Shown piece after piece: positions 35,080 to 42,573 of a stretch of 64,000 nucleotides of DNA. The notes beneath the pieces were generated by a model, which was not told the DNA's origin, did not search any database, and saw nothing but the letters and a program-made list of their open reading frames with translations. Made by a program: the position numbers and the translations under genes. Position 1 is the first letter of the stretch; each line of letters begins with the position of its first letter. Origin of the DNA: Roseateles sp. YR242 (GTDB lineage Bacteria > Pseudomonadota > Gammaproteobacteria > Burkholderiales > Burkholderiaceae_C); NCBI RefSeq assembly GCF_900109745.1, contig NZ_FOAV01000002.1, positions 124,001 to 188,000 on the forward strand, written 5' to 3'.

Positions 35080-35201
35080 GCTAGGGGTGCTGGCAGGGGA
35101 GACCCAGCCGGCTGAGAAAGTCCCTTTGAACCTGATCGGCAGCTTCGGCTGCCAGGCTGTGGAGAGATCCATGGCCCGAGTTAATCCTCGCGCAGGGAAG
35201 C
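35080..35201 (+). promoter_or_regulatory. TPP riboswitch (THI element)
   Basis: All the conserved blocks of the thiamin pyrophosphate aptamer are present in order: AGGGGTGC at 35083–35090, CCGGCTGAGAAAGTCCCTTT at 35108–35127 continuing to GAACCTGATC, and after a long variable stem GTTAATCCTCGCGCAGGGAA ending near 35199. The variable P3-type stem includes GGCAGCTTCGGCTGCC. It sits about 130 nt upstream of a TonB-dependent receptor, so thiamin status should shut that receptor off. A GC hairpin (CGGGCC-CTCC-GGCCCG, about 35235–35250) between aptamer and start lacks a T run, so control may be at translation; this part is inferred. Confidence 0.93.
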
Positions 35202-35329
35202 AAGCCTACCGACCTCCGGGTCTCTCGCGTCTTCGGGCCCTCCGGCCCGTCCAGCCTCTGCACCGGCGCTCAACGGTGCAAGCATGACGCGCACGGTCTG
35301 CCCACCTGCCATCGCATTCGGTCTACACG

Positions 35330-37639
35330 ATGGCATCTTCATTCTTCCCGTTCTCCCCGGCAGCCTTCGCTCGCCGCCCGACAACACTTGCTGCCGCCTT
35401 GCTCGCCGCAGGTGTGGGCGCCAACGCCTGGGCGCAAACCGCCTCGGACACCACAAGCCCGGCCCGCACAGCCGGCGCCAATACTGCGGCGTCCAGCAGC
35501 GCCACGACCAACACCAGTGCCGGCGCCAACAGCAACAGCAGCAGCAGCAACACCACCACCGGCACCCCACTCCCCATCGTCACCGTACGCGGCAGCAACG
35601 CCCAATCCGCCTTGACGGTCGGCGGGTTTGGCGAAACGCCCGTGGCCAAGCTCCCGCTGCAGGCCAGTGTCATCACCAGTGACCAACTGGCCGACCGTGG
35701 ACTCAGCACCCTCGCCGGCCTGACCTCCATCGACGCCAGCGTCGGCGACAGCTACAACTCCGAAGGCTACGTCTCCTACCTGAAGATCCGCGGCTACGAC
35801 CTGGACAACCGCTTCAACTACCGCCGCGACGGCCTGCCCATCAACGCGGAAACCGCCCTGCCCCTGAGCAACAAGAGCAGCATTGAAGTACTGAAGGGCA
35901 CCAGCGGCATCCAGGCCGGTACCAGCGCCCCCGGCGGCCTGGTGAACCTGGTGGTGAAGCGCCCGACCGTGGAACTCACCAGCGTGACGCTGGGCGTCAG
36001 CGGCAGTGGCACGGTGGAAGGCGCGCTGGACTGGAGCCATCGCTTCTCCGACGCTTATGGCCACAACAGCGCCTTCGGCCTGCGCGTGAACCTGGCTGCC
36101 GCCCATCTGGACCCCGAACTTCACGACGCCAAGGGCAAGCGCTGGCTCATGGCCGTGGCCGGCGACTGGCGCGTGAGCCCGGACACGCTGGTGGAGGCAG
36201 AAGTGGAACTCAACCGCCAAAGCCAGCCCTCCCAGGCCGGTTTCAGCCTGCTGGGCACCACACTCCCGGACGCCCACAGCATCGACCCGCGCACCAACCT
36301 CAACAACCAGGCCTGGAGCCAGCCGGTAGTTTTTGAGGGGCGCACAGCCTCGCTGCGCGTGCAGCATCAGCTCAACGCAGACTGGAAGTTGCAGGCGCAC
36401 GGCGCCGTTCAGCGCCTGGTCACCGATGACCGGCTGGCCTACCCGTTCGGCTGTACCGCCAGCGACGGCACCTACTGGGCCAGCAGCTATTGCCCCGACG
36501 GCACCTTCGACCAGTACGACTTCCGCAGCGACAACGAGCACCGCAACAGCAGCGCGCTGGATCTCTCCGCCCAAGGCAAGCTGCGCCTGGCCGACATGAG
36601 CCACGAGCTGTCCACCGGTGTGCTCTTCAGCCGCTTCTACAGCCGCCTGCAAGGCCAGGCCTACAACTGGGCCGGCACGGGCGACATCACCGGCTCGCTG
36701 CCCACCGTGGCGGACCCCACGCTCAGCGGCGCCAACACCGATCGCGATGAGCGCAGCACCGAGTTCTATCTCCGCGATGCCGTCCAGTTGAGCCCGCGCT
36801 GGCAAGGCTGGCTGGGCGTGCGCCACACCCGCCTGCGTCGGGACAGCTTCCAGGTCAATGTGGAGGCCGGGGAGGAGGCACGAACCAACTACCGTCAGTC
36901 CGTCACCACGCCATGGCTGGGCCTGAGCTACGCCATCGACCCCGAACTGATGGCCTACGCCAGTTGGGGAGAAGGCGTGGAGTCGGACGTGGTGCCCAAC
37001 CGCGCGGAATATGTGAACCAGGGTCAGGCGCTGCCAGCCATGCGCAGCCGCCAATGGGAGATCGGCCTGAAGGCGGGCAACCGGTCGGTGGACTGGTCAG
37101 TCAACTATTTCGATGTCACCAAGCCCACCTGGAGCGATGTCGCCGTGGACACGGCCGGCAATCTGCAGCGGCGCCTGGACGGCACGCAGGACCATCGCGG
37201 GTTTGAAGGGCAGGCCGACTTCAAGTGGAGCAGCGGCGGCCTGCAGGCCAGCGCGATGAAGCTGCATGCGCGGCGCCACGGCAGCACCGACACCAGCCTC
37301 GACGGGCTGAAGCCGGTGAACGTGCCGGAGACCACGGCCAAACTGCTGGCGCGGCAGCGCGTCGGGTTGCCGGGCCTGGAGCTGCAGGCCGGCCTGGTCT
37401 ATGAAGGGCGGCGCATGGTGCTGCCGGACAACAGCCTGAGCATCCCGAGCTGGACGCGGGTGGATCTGGGTGCCCGTTATGAACAGGCGCTGGGCCGCCA
37501 GACGCTGGTGTGGCGCGTGGGCGTGGACAACGTCACGAACCGCAGGGCATGGCGTGAATCTCCCTATCAGTACGAGCACGTTTACCTCTATCCGCTCGCT
37601 GTTCGCACCTGGCGTGCGTCTGTGGAATGGCTCTTGTGA
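35330..37639 (+). CDS. TonB-dependent outer-membrane receptor under TPP riboswitch control (thiamin uptake, inferred)
   Basis: 769 aa. Signal peptide (LAAALLAAGVGANAWAQ), then a 45-residue Ser/Thr/Asn/Ala-rich linker, then the plug domain (LPLQASVITSDQLADRGL, IRGYDLDNRFNYRRDGLPIN, IEVLKGTSGIQAGTSAPGG, VNLVVKRP) and a 22-strand barrel ending in the aromatic VRTWRASVEWLL. By sequence it looks like a siderophore receptor (FhuA/FecA-like), but the riboswitch upstream argues for thiamin or a thiamin precursor. The start at 35330 has no strong ribosome binding site, which suits a regulated leader. It is followed by a tRNA-Asn gene about 35 bp later. Confidence 0.9.
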   Translation: MASSFFPFSPAAFARRPTTLAAALLAAGVGANAWAQTASDTTSPARTAGANTAASSSATTNTSAGANSNSSSSNTTTGTPLPIVTVRGSNAQSALTVGGFGETPVAKLPLQASVITSDQLADRGLSTLAGLTSIDASVGDSYNSEGYVSYLKIRGYDLDNRFNYRRDGLPINAETALPLSNKSSIEVLKGTSGIQAGTSAPGGLVNLVVKRPTVELTSVTLGVSGSGTVEGALDWSHRFSDAYGHNSAFGLRVNLAAAHLDPELHDAKGKRWLMAVAGDWRVSPDTLVEAEVELNRQSQPSQAGFSLLGTTLPDAHSIDPRTNLNNQAWSQPVVFEGRTASLRVQHQLNADWKLQAHGAVQRLVTDDRLAYPFGCTASDGTYWASSYCPDGTFDQYDFRSDNEHRNSSALDLSAQGKLRLADMSHELSTGVLFSRFYSRLQGQAYNWAGTGDITGSLPTVADPTLSGANTDRDERSTEFYLRDAVQLSPRWQGWLGVRHTRLRRDSFQVNVEAGEEARTNYRQSVTTPWLGLSYAIDPELMAYASWGEGVESDVVPNRAEYVNQGQALPAMRSRQWEIGLKAGNRSVDWSVNYFDVTKPTWSDVAVDTAGNLQRRLDGTQDHRGFEGQADFKWSSGGLQASAMKLHARRHGSTDTSLDGLKPVNVPETTAKLLARQRVGLPGLELQAGLVYEGRRMVLPDNSLSIPSWTRVDLGARYEQALGRQTLVWRVGVDNVTNRRAWRESPYQYEHVYLYPLAVRTWRASVEWLL

Positions 37640-37675
37640 GCGCCTGAATTTTCTGTGTATACTCTTGGTCTCCTT

Positions 37676-37751
37676 TCCCCGATAGCTCAGTTGGTAGAGC
37701 GCCGGACTGTTAATCCGTAGGTCCCTGGTTCGAGCCCAGGTCGGGGAGCCA
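37676..37751 (+). tRNA. tRNA-Asn (anticodon GTT), first copy
   Basis: 76 nt including an encoded CCA. Acceptor arms TCCCCGA and TCGGGGA pair perfectly; the D arm is GCTCAGTTGGTAGAGC; the anticodon GTT is at 37709–37711 in GGACTGTTAATCC; the T arm is CCTGGTTCGAGCCCAGG. Followed by its own hairpin. A second, nearly identical gene lies 118 bp downstream. Confidence 0.98.
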
Positions 37752-37765
37752 AGAGATAAAAAACG

Positions 37766-37793
37766 CGAAGGTCTTCGGACCTTCGTTGTGTTT
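37766..37793 (+). terminator. hairpin after first tRNA-Asn
   Basis: CGAAGGTC-TTCG-GACCTTCG, a perfect 8-bp stem with a stable tetraloop, followed by TTGTGTTT. Either a terminator or a processing hairpin between the two tRNA genes. Confidence 0.7.
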
Positions 37794-37869
37794 CAAGTTT
37801 TGAATCAAGCCAATGCCCGACCGAAGGCAACGGCACAAGAATCAGGTCGATAGGATCTGAAAAGACTTT

Positions 37870-37945
37870 TCCTCGATAGCTCAGTCGGTAGAGCGCCGGA
37901 CTGTTAATCCGTAGGTCCCTGGTTCGAGCCCAGGTCGAGGAGCCA
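37870..37945 (+). tRNA. tRNA-Asn (anticodon GTT), second copy; attachment gene of the island
   Basis: 76 nt with CCA. It differs from the first copy by a compensated change in the acceptor stem (TCCTCGA/TCGAGGA instead of TCCCCGA/TCGGGGA) and one D-loop base. Its 3' half from CGGACTGTTAATCC to CCA recurs exactly at 41157–41205 and, diverged, at 42260–42308, which makes it the apparent integration site for the downstream accessory DNA. Confidence 0.98.
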
Positions 37946-37952
37946 AAATTGA

Positions 37953-37985
37953 AGCCCCATTCGCGAAAGCGAATGGGGCTTTTTC
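37953..37985 (+). terminator. Rho-independent terminator after second tRNA-Asn
   Basis: AGCCCCATTCGC-GAAA-GCGAATGGGGCT followed by TTTTC: a perfect 12-bp stem with a GNRA loop. Versions of this hairpin recur after each tRNA-tail copy at 41213 and 42313, and at 43250. Confidence 0.95.
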
Positions 37986-38158
37986 TTTGGGGCCGCGATT
38001 GATGGTCGGTACGGCGAGCCGCAAAGGTGTTCGCCTGCCCTAGCCGCCCGCCCTGTTCGCTCCTCAGTCAGCTCCGGCTCGTTTTGGGCTCCTCTGGGCA
38101 TTCCCCTAGCGGTATAAGCGATGGTCAGCGCCTACGATACCCAACACTAACAGCCAGC

Positions 38159-39787
38159 ATGCGCTGCTGCCTCGCGGCCTTCGGACCGACTGCGGCACCG
38201 ATTGGCGCATCGAGAATTCCAAAGGGAGAAGCCGAATTGCACGCCGCACTATTGAGCAAAGGTCTGCTACCGAGAGAGCTACCCCCTCTGTTTTCTTCCG
38301 CGACATTGGCGGGCTTGGTCGGCCAGCCTGGGCTACCCCCTGACTTCTCTTCCGCAGCAGCGGTATGGACTCAGCCGCTTCAACATAACCTGTCCCGACC
38401 GGGTGGCTTGCGCCGCAAGCTATCGATCCCGAATCCAGTGAACTATTTCAGGCTGGCGCGCACGTTTGACGCCAATAGCGCTGCACTCTCCGCACATTGG
38501 AGCCACTCGTCCTACTCGCAGACGAAGCCAGATGTCGCATGCGGCGGCCCGCGAGCTATTGCAGGCACGCCAGCAGATCGCGCCGCCACCCGCACGAAGG
38601 CCAGGGTTGGCGCTAGATACCTACTCCGGACGGATATTGCCCAATTCTACCCTTCGATATACAGCCACTCGATACCTTGGGCCTTGTATACAAAGTCAAC
38701 AGCCAAAACAATAATGAGGGACATGAGCTACTTTGGCAATGTCCTTGATCGAGAAGTGCAAGCTGGCCAGCACGGGCAAACTAAAGGCGTGCCAATTGGG
38801 CCAGACACCTCGCTAGGAATAGCAGAGCTACTGCTGGCGCCAATTGACTCAAGACTTCACACCACTTGCAATGTTCTTGGTGGGACAAGATTTATCGACG
38901 ATATTGAGTTGACGTTCCGGCGCCTCTCAGATGCGGATACAGCATTGGCGACCCTTGAGTCCTTGCTAAGCGACTTCGAGCTGCAACTCAATCCAATCAA
39001 GACCAAGATTTGCGAACTGCCTGATGAAATTGAATCAGATTTCGTTACCAACCTCAGATCCTACCTTCCAGCCTCTGGCACGAATTCGCGAGCTCAATGG
39101 GTAGATTACTTCAATCGCGCGTTCGTCGCCGCTCGGAACAAACCTAAAGACGGCGTCCTAAGGTACGCAGTTTCAGCCCTGCAAAGTGTGCAGATTGGCC
39201 CCAACGTATGGGAGATTGCACAACAGCTTCTCTGGCAATGCGTTACTGCCGATCCGGGCTGCCTACGCTTCGTCGCTGATGTCCTATTGGGCAATAGGAT
39301 TACGTCAGGGCACATTATCGACGTATCCATGGGTTCGACCGCGATTAATTCGCTGATTGAATCCAGCGCACCAATTGGGCACGGCAGCGAGGTGGTTTGG
39401 AGCCTTTGGGTGAGCATGCTGCTCAATCTACAGATCGAAACGCGAAACCAAGATCTTATTGCGGCGATGGACGATGCAATTGTTGCGGTCGCCGCCATGA
39501 TCGCGAAGGAACAGGCCGCACTTCCCCCTTCATTCGACTCGACACTTTGGCGCTCCTGGCTAGTGACGGACGCGTTCAAGGACGAATATTGGCTCTTTGC
39601 CTACGAATGCACCAAGCGCGGCTGGTTTGCTGCAGAAGTGACTACTGCCGGACTGAATACCAATGCGAATATCGCATTCCTGTTGTCTTGCGCTGTGTCG
39701 TTCGTCGATTTGGATGCCCTCCTCTTTTACACCCCGTCTCGAATGCCTATATCGGGCGGCAGCGGCGGCGGCGGAGGTGGCTACTAA
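38159..39787 (+). CDS. defence-type reverse transcriptase (UG/Abi class)
   Basis: About 542 aa. RT motifs: LLRTDIAQFYPSIYSHSIPW with catalytic Asp159, KGVPIGPDTSLGIAELLLAP and the FIDD box in RFIDDIELTF (Asp247, Asp248). The phrase FYPSIYSHSIPWAL and the early LPRELPPLF are typical of the unknown-group/abortive-infection RTs used in phage defence, not of group II introns or retrons. The C-terminal half (about 290–520) is helical, like the alpha-repeat domain of that class. The protein ends in GGSGGGGGGY, a glycine run closed by a tyrosine. Start uncertain (ATG 38159 chosen; the frame is open to 38027). GC is lower than in flanking genes. Exact UG/DRT type not assignable from memory. Confidence 0.82.
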   Translation: MRCCLAAFGPTAAPIGASRIPKGEAELHAALLSKGLLPRELPPLFSSATLAGLVGQPGLPPDFSSAAAVWTQPLQHNLSRPGGLRRKLSIPNPVNYFRLARTFDANSAALSAHWSHSSYSQTKPDVACGGPRAIAGTPADRAATRTKARVGARYLLRTDIAQFYPSIYSHSIPWALYTKSTAKTIMRDMSYFGNVLDREVQAGQHGQTKGVPIGPDTSLGIAELLLAPIDSRLHTTCNVLGGTRFIDDIELTFRRLSDADTALATLESLLSDFELQLNPIKTKICELPDEIESDFVTNLRSYLPASGTNSRAQWVDYFNRAFVAARNKPKDGVLRYAVSALQSVQIGPNVWEIAQQLLWQCVTADPGCLRFVADVLLGNRITSGHIIDVSMGSTAINSLIESSAPIGHGSEVVWSLWVSMLLNLQIETRNQDLIAAMDDAIVAVAAMIAKEQAALPPSFDSTLWRSWLVTDAFKDEYWLFAYECTKRGWFAAEVTTAGLNTNANIAFLLSCAVSFVDLDALLFYTPSRMPISGGSGGGGGGY

Positions 39788-39866
39788 CCAGAGCAATCCG
39801 TAGGAACTCGCATCGTGGAAAGGGTCGAGGCAACAAACTGCATATTGCAATGCATGTGATCCCTAC

Positions 39867-40100
39867 ATGAGGGAAAAGCGAAATACCACTCTCCTGCAGG
39901 TCGGCAACTACCGGGACGCAATCAATCTCTGCGAGGTCGCCAAGGCCGACAAGAGGACAACACGAGCTGTCGTTCGAAGGTATGCGGCTCTGAAAGGTCT
40001 GCGACCTCGCAAGACGCGACTTTCGGCCGCCGATCTTGCAAACGGCTATGCCATCCTCAATGAGGGGCTCTGCCAACTGCCTACCTTGATGAAGGCCTAG
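39867..40100 (+). CDS. possible small protein, unrecognised (77 aa)
   Basis: An ATG-started frame of 77 codons 80 bp after the reverse transcriptase, same strand. The product is basic, with helical stretches (DAINLCEVAKADKRTTRAVV, then RRYAALKGLRPRKTRLSAAD) that could form a small helix-turn-helix, but no family is recognised. No clear ribosome binding site precedes it. It could be an accessory gene of the RT system, a gene remnant, or a chance frame; the region may instead encode a non-coding RNA. Confidence 0.35.
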   Translation: MREKRNTTLLQVGNYRDAINLCEVAKADKRTTRAVVRRYAALKGLRPRKTRLSAADLANGYAILNEGLCQLPTLMKA

Positions 40101-40211
40101 TGTTAAAGGAGCGGGAGGGCCAGGAAGCACGCGCAGAACGAGTGACCAACGTCACCTCTGACTTCGCTCCGCTCCAATGACAATGCGGTCATAGCCATAC
40201 AGGATGAACCG

Positions 40212-40700
40212 ATGCCCGCGTTTTCGGAACTCTGGAAGAATCATCCCAACATCAAGGGGGATGCGCCGCTGTTGGACAAGAAGGTCTACGAAAACCAGTG
40301 CGCGATCAATATGTCCGCCTCGCTAATGCGCTCGGGCATCGACATGAAGACCTTCGCGGGCACTCGATCCTGGGAAAAGGACAAGCCCAAGTATGCGATC
40401 AGGGCAGAGGAATTGGCTGGCTGGCTCGACAAGAACGCAGTTCTGTTGCCGGGTAAGGTCCAGAAGTTCGCCGGAAACGATGTCGCAAGCTCTTTTGACC
40501 AGCTCAAGGGCAAGCATGGCGTCATTTTCATCAAGGACTACTATGGGCCGGGCAATTCTGGCGACCACATCGACCTTTTCAACAGCAACCGGATGACGGA
40601 CACCTCCTCTTGGTTCCGCATCGCCACAGGCTTCTCGATCCAGGGGCTGTGGAGTGATTACAAGAAGGCCAAAGCCATCTGGTTCTGGCAAATGCCATGA
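40212..40700 (+). CDS. Tae4-type type VI secretion amidase effector
   Basis: 162 aa. It starts MPAFSELWKNHP and carries ENQCAINMSASLMRSGI, RAEELAGWL, HGVIFIKDYYG and SGDHIDLFNSNRMT, the pattern of T6SS amidase effector 4. Members are NlpC/P60-fold DL-endopeptidases that cut the D-Glu–mDAP bond of peptidoglycan in a rival's periplasm. Cys30 and His119 (with Asp121 nearby) are the expected catalytic residues. AGGA lies about 8 nt before the ATG. Its stop overlaps the start of the next gene (ATGA), as in effector–immunity pairs. No T6SS structural gene or vgrG/hcp is in the window, so it is an orphan cargo in the tRNA island. Confidence 0.85.
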   Translation: MPAFSELWKNHPNIKGDAPLLDKKVYENQCAINMSASLMRSGIDMKTFAGTRSWEKDKPKYAIRAEELAGWLDKNAVLLPGKVQKFAGNDVASSFDQLKGKHGVIFIKDYYGPGNSGDHIDLFNSNRMTDTSSWFRIATGFSIQGLWSDYKKAKAIWFWQMP

Positions 40701-40930
40701 AAATCATCCTTCTGAGGGTCCTAGGGCTGGTCACCGGCGCTGCCGTTTTCGCTATCGCCTCGTATGGACTGGTAGAGCTATTCGCCTCTTGGTATGGCCC
40801 TAGGTACATCAGGTCTGATGACGACATCGGGCAAGCCTACATGTGGTCCTTGGGCTTCATGCTGGTGTGTCTGATTGCGGGAGCGATTGTGGGTTTCCGA
40901 GTCGCAAGGAAATGGACCGTGCGCGTTTGA
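40697..40930 (+). CDS. small two-helix membrane protein overlapping the Tae4-type gene (candidate immunity or accessory)
   Basis: 77 aa. Two predicted transmembrane helices (about residues 4–27 and 49–69) flank a short loop with GPRYIRSDDDIGQ; the end is basic (ARKWTVRV). The ATG overlaps the effector stop by 4 bp, so translation is coupled. Known Tae4 immunity proteins (Tai4) are periplasmic and soluble, so this would be a different type if it protects at all. A shortened, diverged copy of its second half occurs at 42062–42160 after another gene pair, which suggests it belongs to a repeating module. Confidence 0.7.
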   Translation: MKIILLRVLGLVTGAAVFAIASYGLVELFASWYGPRYIRSDDDIGQAYMWSLGFMLVCLIAGAIVGFRVARKWTVRV

Positions 40931-41156
40931 GCATGGCTGTCGGGTGCCGGAACGGTCGAACAGCTTCTGTATGTCGAGTTTCGATCGGGCGAACCCTCCC
41001 TAGAAGCTTGATTTGTATCTAATTTTTCCCATCGACGGCTCAGCTTATGGGAGTAAGGGTTCGAGCACAGTTCGTTTCGACCTGCTGCAGAGGGTTGGCC
41101 GCTGGGAAAACCGTTCAAGATCTTGGGCTTACCGCCGTCCATGGTGCTCGTCACCT
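40931..41156. other. spacer upstream of the tRNA tail, no gene seen
   Basis: No convincing gene. The last 60 bp (about 41100–41156, containing GTTCAAGATCTTGGGCTTAC) closely resemble 42203–42259 before the next tRNA-tail copy, so the duplicated unit begins before the tRNA part. Confidence 0.6.
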
Positions 41157-41205
41157 CGGACTGTTAATCCGTAGGTCCCTGGTTCGAGCCCAGGTCGAGG
41201 AGCCA
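41157..41205 (+). repeat. tRNA-Asn 3' half, direct repeat (att-like) ending segment I
   Basis: 49 bp identical to the 3' part of the second tRNA-Asn gene from the anticodon arm (CGGACTGTTAATCC) through CCA. There is no 5' half, so it is not a functional tRNA. It is what integration into the tRNA gene leaves at the far end of an element. Confidence 0.95.
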
Positions 41206-41212
41206 AATCTGA

Positions 41213-41245
41213 AGCCCCGTCATCGAAAGATGTCGGGGCTTTTTC
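41213..41245 (+). terminator. hairpin terminator after the second tRNA tail
   Basis: AGCCCCGTCATC-GAAA-GATGTCGGGGCT then TTTTC; same outer stem and loop as at 37953, with one central mismatch and changed inner pairs. Confidence 0.85.
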
Positions 41246-41403
41246 TTGGCGGTCGCTCAGCTGTGGGGACCTGGCAGCCGGTGATTGACGGGCAGCCATT
41301 TCACCTCTCATCGTTGGAGTATGACTGAAGTGAATCGCCGCCAAAGCGCTGCCAAAATACATTAGGCGCTTTCCCAATCGGCGTTCCCCGCATTGGAAAG
41401 AAG

Positions 41404-41529
41404 ATGACCGACGTCGAGGGGAAAGAAGTGAAAATAGAAAAGGAGCGCGATCTTCATGCCGTGGGCAAGTCATACGGCGTCATCAAGCTCTTGGCCGACA
41501 AACCTCACTGGTCTGATGATGGTCACTAA
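41404..41529 (+). CDS. small ORF (41 aa) preceding the secreted island protein
   Basis: A 41-codon frame with GGAAAG six bases before the ATG. The product starts MTDVEGKEVKIEKERDLHAV and ends KPHWSDDGH; charged, soluble, no family recognised. Its stop lies 14 bp inside the start of the next gene, consistent with translational coupling. It may be a small gene in its own right or the surviving end of a decayed effector. The stretch 41246–41403 before it has no other gene; a short frame there ending in IDGQPFHLSSLEYD at 41328 has no start of its own. Confidence 0.45.
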   Translation: MTDVEGKEVKIEKERDLHAVGKSYGVIKLLADKPHWSDDGH

Positions 41530-42064
41530 GCAATGGATTGCTGCACTCGCGTTGGCGAGCGTCAGTGGCGTTTCCATGTCTGCCACGTCGCCGGACTTTG
41601 CCATCATCAAGGTGACCAACAAGGGGCAGCTCATCCTCATCTCGGCCGCGAAGCTGGACCCGAGACACGTCGTTCAATTGCAGTTCCCGGATCCAAAACA
41701 TGGCACCCAATGCTGCCAGCAGCTCAAAGCATCGCAATTCAAGCTTAGCGAAGAGGACATCGTCGCCAGCAACGAACTGACCGATAGCGAAGCTTTCACC
41801 TACGAGTCCCGCGCCCCTTCGAATTGGCCAAAAGGCCCATTCATCGGGATGGCGGCGGTGGGAGATTTCAAGCACGTGCGGAGTCAAGACTATCTGATTG
41901 AGGGGCGTGCACCGGACGGTTCGCCCATGAAAGCAACAGTCTGCACAAGCTCAGAGGGAGTTCACCTTCACGCCACGCAAGGGGATCGGCTTCAAACCCA
42001 TTTGTATCTGTGGTTGGGTTATGACATCGCTGACCCGACATGCAAACTACCGGTGACGGAATGA
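41516..42064 (+). CDS. hypothetical secreted protein in island segment II
   Basis: 182 aa. Signal peptide WIAALALASVSGVSMSA after MMVTKQ; the mature part has a CC pair in KHGTQCCQQLK and two further cysteines (ATVCTSSEG and DPTCKLP), suggesting disulfides in the periplasm. No family recognised. The start (ATGATG at 41516/41519) overlaps the end of the 41-aa ORF. Its stop overlaps an ATGA and is followed by a truncated copy of the membrane protein gene that follows the Tae4-type effector in segment I. By position it could be an immunity or effector protein; this is inference from context only. Confidence 0.65.
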   Translation: MMVTKQWIAALALASVSGVSMSATSPDFAIIKVTNKGQLILISAAKLDPRHVVQLQFPDPKHGTQCCQQLKASQFKLSEEDIVASNELTDSEAFTYESRAPSNWPKGPFIGMAAVGDFKHVRSQDYLIEGRAPDGSPMKATVCTSSEGVHLHATQGDRLQTHLYLWLGYDIADPTCKLPVTE

Positions 42065-42160
42065 AGGACGATGTGGTCCTTCGGCTTCATGCTGGTTTGT
42101 CTGGTCGCGGGAGCGGTGATCGGTTTCCTGGCCGCAAGGAAATGGACCGCCCGCTTCTAA
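42062..42160 (+). pseudogene. truncated copy of the 77-aa membrane protein gene
   Basis: From 42071 the frame reads MWSFGFMLVCLVAGAVIGFL then AARKWTARF and stops at 42160, matching the last 29 residues of the gene at 40697–40930 with a few substitutions. The first half (helix 1 and loop) is missing; the junction is near GGACGATGTGG. The remaining helix could still be translated from the internal ATG, but the intact gene needs both helices. Confidence 0.8.
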
Positions 42161-42259
42161 GCCGGGCAGGTCCCCTGTTGGAAGGGTCGAACCACACTGA
42201 CCCTTGTAAAAACTGTTCAAGATCTTCGGCTTACCGCCCGGCATAGAGCACCTCACCCT

Positions 42260-42308
42260 CCGACTGTTAGTCCGCAGACCCCTGGCTCGAGCCCAGGTCG
42301 AGGAGCCA
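42260..42308 (+). repeat. diverged tRNA-Asn 3' half ending segment II
   Basis: CCGACTGTTAGTCCGCAGAC and the following bases to GGAGCCA match the tRNA-Asn 3' part with about six substitutions and an unbroken end (GAGCCCAGGTCGAGGAGCCA). The higher divergence suggests it is older than the copy at 41157. It is preceded by about 55 bp also shared with the region before 41157. Confidence 0.88.
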
Positions 42309-42312
42309 AATC

Positions 42313-42350
42313 AAGCCTCACATGCGAAAGCCTGTGAGGCTTCTTCTTTT
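42313..42350 (+). terminator. hairpin terminator after the third tRNA tail
   Basis: AAGCCTCACATGC-GAAA-GCCTGTGAGGCTT then CTTCTTTTT; the same architecture as at 37953 with changed stem bases. Confidence 0.85.
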
Positions 42351-42573
42351 TGGCTACCCCACGGAGATCCAGCTCAGCGCATGGCAGGCCGCAAATCAGA
42401 GGATTTCGGATGGCGCTGCGCCGAGCGATCCGCATGATCACCGGACGCCCGCTCAACCTCGACCGGTGAGACAGCCAGGACGCTGTCCACGACGCCGCCG
42501 AGGCCCAATTTCCACCACGGCAGCCAGAGCCAGCATTGAGTCCACCATGCGCGTCCACCCGTCAGAGGAGTCC

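Noticed and set aside
35339-37054. 571-codon minus-strand frame over the thiamin-linked receptor
   Set aside because: Antisense shadow of plug and barrel codons.
38159-39787. Group II intron or retron reverse transcriptase
   Set aside because: No maturase or endonuclease domain, no intron RNA ends, and the motif A context FYPSIYSHSIPW is of the UG/Abi type.
41157-41205. A third tRNA-Asn gene
   Set aside because: Only the 3' half is present; no acceptor 5' strand or D arm, so it cannot fold as a tRNA.
41047-41328. Frame running through the tRNA-tail copy and its terminator
   Set aside because: It would translate a tRNA remnant and a terminator hairpin; no ribosome binding site.
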